Shown here piece after piece: positions 13,139 through 13,943 of a DNA stretch of 13,943 bases. Numbering within the stretch: position 1 is the first letter of the stretch; every line of letters begins with the position of its first letter. Below the pieces are notes generated by a model that saw only the letters and a program-made list of their open reading frames with translations, was not told the origin of the DNA and searched no databases. A program made the position numbers and the translations under genes. Source of the stretch: Bacteroidales bacterium (GTDB lineage: Bacteria > Bacteroidota > Bacteroidia > Bacteroidales > UBA3663); assembly GCA_016293065.1 (NCBI GenBank), contig JAEDEY010000055.1, forward strand, positions 1 to 13,943, in the 5' to 3' direction.

Positions 13139-13873
13139 ATGAAATATGCACTTGTAACTGGCGGTAGCCGTGGTATTGGTCGTGCAGTGAGCGTAAAGCT
13201 CGCTCAGATGGGTTATCGCATCATCATCAACTATGTCAACAATACAGCTGCTGCTGAAGAGACTCTCGCCTTGGTGCGTGAGGCAGGTTCGGATGGCGAG
13301 ATGCTGAAGTTCAATGTCGGCAATCCTGAAGAGGTGAAGCAGGCCATCGAGTCATGGCAAGCCGCCCATGCTGATGCCGATGAGTATATCGAGGTTGTGG
13401 TCAACAATGCTGGCATTCGTCGCGACAACATCATGGCTCTCATGCCAAGCGAAGACTGGCTCAATGTGATCAACACCAACCTCAACAGTTTCTTTGCCGT
13501 GACACAGCCGCTCATCTCGCAGATGCAGTTCCATAAGTTCGGTCGTATCATCAACATGGCATCTGTCTCAGGTATCATGGGCATGCAGGGTCAGACCAAC
13601 TACAGTGCAGCCAAGGGTGGCATCATTGCTGCTACCAAGGCTTTGGCTAAGGAGGTGGCTCGCAAGAACATCACCGTCAATGCCGTTGCCCCAGGGTTCA
13701 TCAAGACCGATATGGTGGATGGACTCGATGAGGCAGCTTTGAAGAAGACCATCCCAGCCAACCGATTCGGCAAACCAGAAGAAGTGGCTGCTCTCGTCGG
13801 CTTCCTCGTAACACCAGAGGCAGGATATATCACTGGCAATGTGATCAGCATCAACGGCGGACTCTATACTTGA
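13139..13873 (+). CDS. fabG: 3-oxoacyl-ACP reductase (FabG-type ketoreductase)
   Basis: A 244-residue short-chain dehydrogenase, the same length as E. coli FabG. It reduces 3-ketoacyl-ACP to 3-hydroxyacyl-ACP with NADPH. It has the TGGSRGIG nucleotide loop (8-15), NNAG (about 90-93), catalytic S142, Y155 and K159 (NYSAAKGG), the PGFIKTDM loop and the C-terminal TGNVISINGG. ATG at 13139 gives the canonical MKYALVTGGSRG start; an upstream TTG at 13118 lies in an ATTGATT-rich spacer and would add seven unlikely residues. In the operon it supplies the reduction between condensation and dehydration. The sequence alone does not separate a pathway reductase from the housekeeping FabG, so the symbol marks the family. 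Confidence 0.92.
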   Translation: MKYALVTGGSRGIGRAVSVKLAQMGYRIIINYVNNTAAAEETLALVREAGSDGEMLKFNVGNPEEVKQAIESWQAAHADADEYIEVVVNNAGIRRDNIMALMPSEDWLNVINTNLNSFFAVTQPLISQMQFHKFGRIINMASVSGIMGMQGQTNYSAAKGGIIAATKALAKEVARKNITVNAVAPGFIKTDMVDGLDEAALKKTIPANRFGKPEEVAALVGFLVTPEAGYITGNVISINGGLYT

Positions 13874-13943
13874 TTTATTGATTACTGATTATTGATTACT
13901 GATTATTGATTACTGATTATTGATTACTGATTATTGATTTATT
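13871..13943 (+). repeat. 14-bp tandem repeat after fabG
   Basis: Units of TGATTATTGATTAC at 13886-13899, 13900-13913 and 13914-13927 are flanked by partial units. The array begins with the TGA stop of fabG and reaches the window edge, so its full length is unknown. The same word, TTGATTATTGATT, occurs once before fabG (13111-13123). There are no spacers, so it is not a CRISPR array. Confidence 0.85.

Noticed and set aside
13871..13943. Possible CRISPR array
   Set aside because: Direct repeats are 14 bp and contiguous, without spacers, and no cas gene is present.

Overview
The window reads as a chromosomal segment of a Bacteroidales bacterium (Bacteroides/Prevotella type). The main evidence is a complete tmRNA gene whose tag reads GETNYALAA, promoters of the Bacteroidota form (TTTG, about 20 nt, TAnnTTTG), few strong Shine-Dalgarno sequences, and protein families such as DUF4248 that are common in Bacteroidales prophages.

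Layout. (1) 1-265 is AT-rich with no recognisable gene. (2) 266-686 is a minus-strand gene with its own terminator. It looks like a small helix-turn-helix-type phage regulator and is broken by a one-base frameshift. (3) 687-849 is a divergent control region with a 21-bp palindrome beside a strong promoter. (4) 850-4268 is a phage-type replication operon: a small beta-rich protein, a replication initiator (Lin1244/Lin1753 type), a primase-helicase fusion and a DUF4248 protein. Inside the initiator gene are four tandem 13-bp repeats followed at once by 39 uninterrupted A/T bases. This resembles the lambda O gene, which carries its own origin. (5) 4269-4521 is a promoter and long leader with an 11-bp tandem array. 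(6) 4522-6043 holds a protein of unknown function, a hairpin, and then a compact lysis cassette: holin-like protein, T7-lysozyme-type amidase, and a lipoprotein with a C-terminal membrane anchor that fits a unimolecular spanin. (7) 6046-6543 is ssrA (tmRNA) on the minus strand, with its terminator and promoter. The phage-derived block ends against the 3' end of ssrA, a common phage integration target. (8) 6655 to the right edge is a type II fatty-acid/polyketide-like operon: ketosynthase, ACP, two hot-dog dehydratases, an MMPL/RND exporter, a CrtI-like FAD oxidoreductase and a FabG-type ketoreductase. The window ends in a 14-bp tandem repeat.

How the parts work. The left block can in principle start replication (initiator, iterons and AT-rich element), prime and unwind DNA (primase-helicase), and open the cell (holin, amidase, spanin). 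No integrase, terminase, capsid or tail gene is visible, so it may be a phage remnant, a satellite, or one edge of a larger prophage. The right block is the core of an aryl-polyene/flexirubin-like pathway. KS, KR and the dehydratases would build an ACP-bound conjugated polyene, and the MMPL protein would export the lipid. The FAD enzyme may adjust unsaturation. Starter activation, chain-length factor, acyltransferase and glycosyltransferase genes are not in view and would be expected to the right.

The observations most worth following up are the embedded origin, the amidase/spanin dual-coding overlap, the broken regulator beside an intact operator, and the two-hairpin block between ACP and dehydratase.
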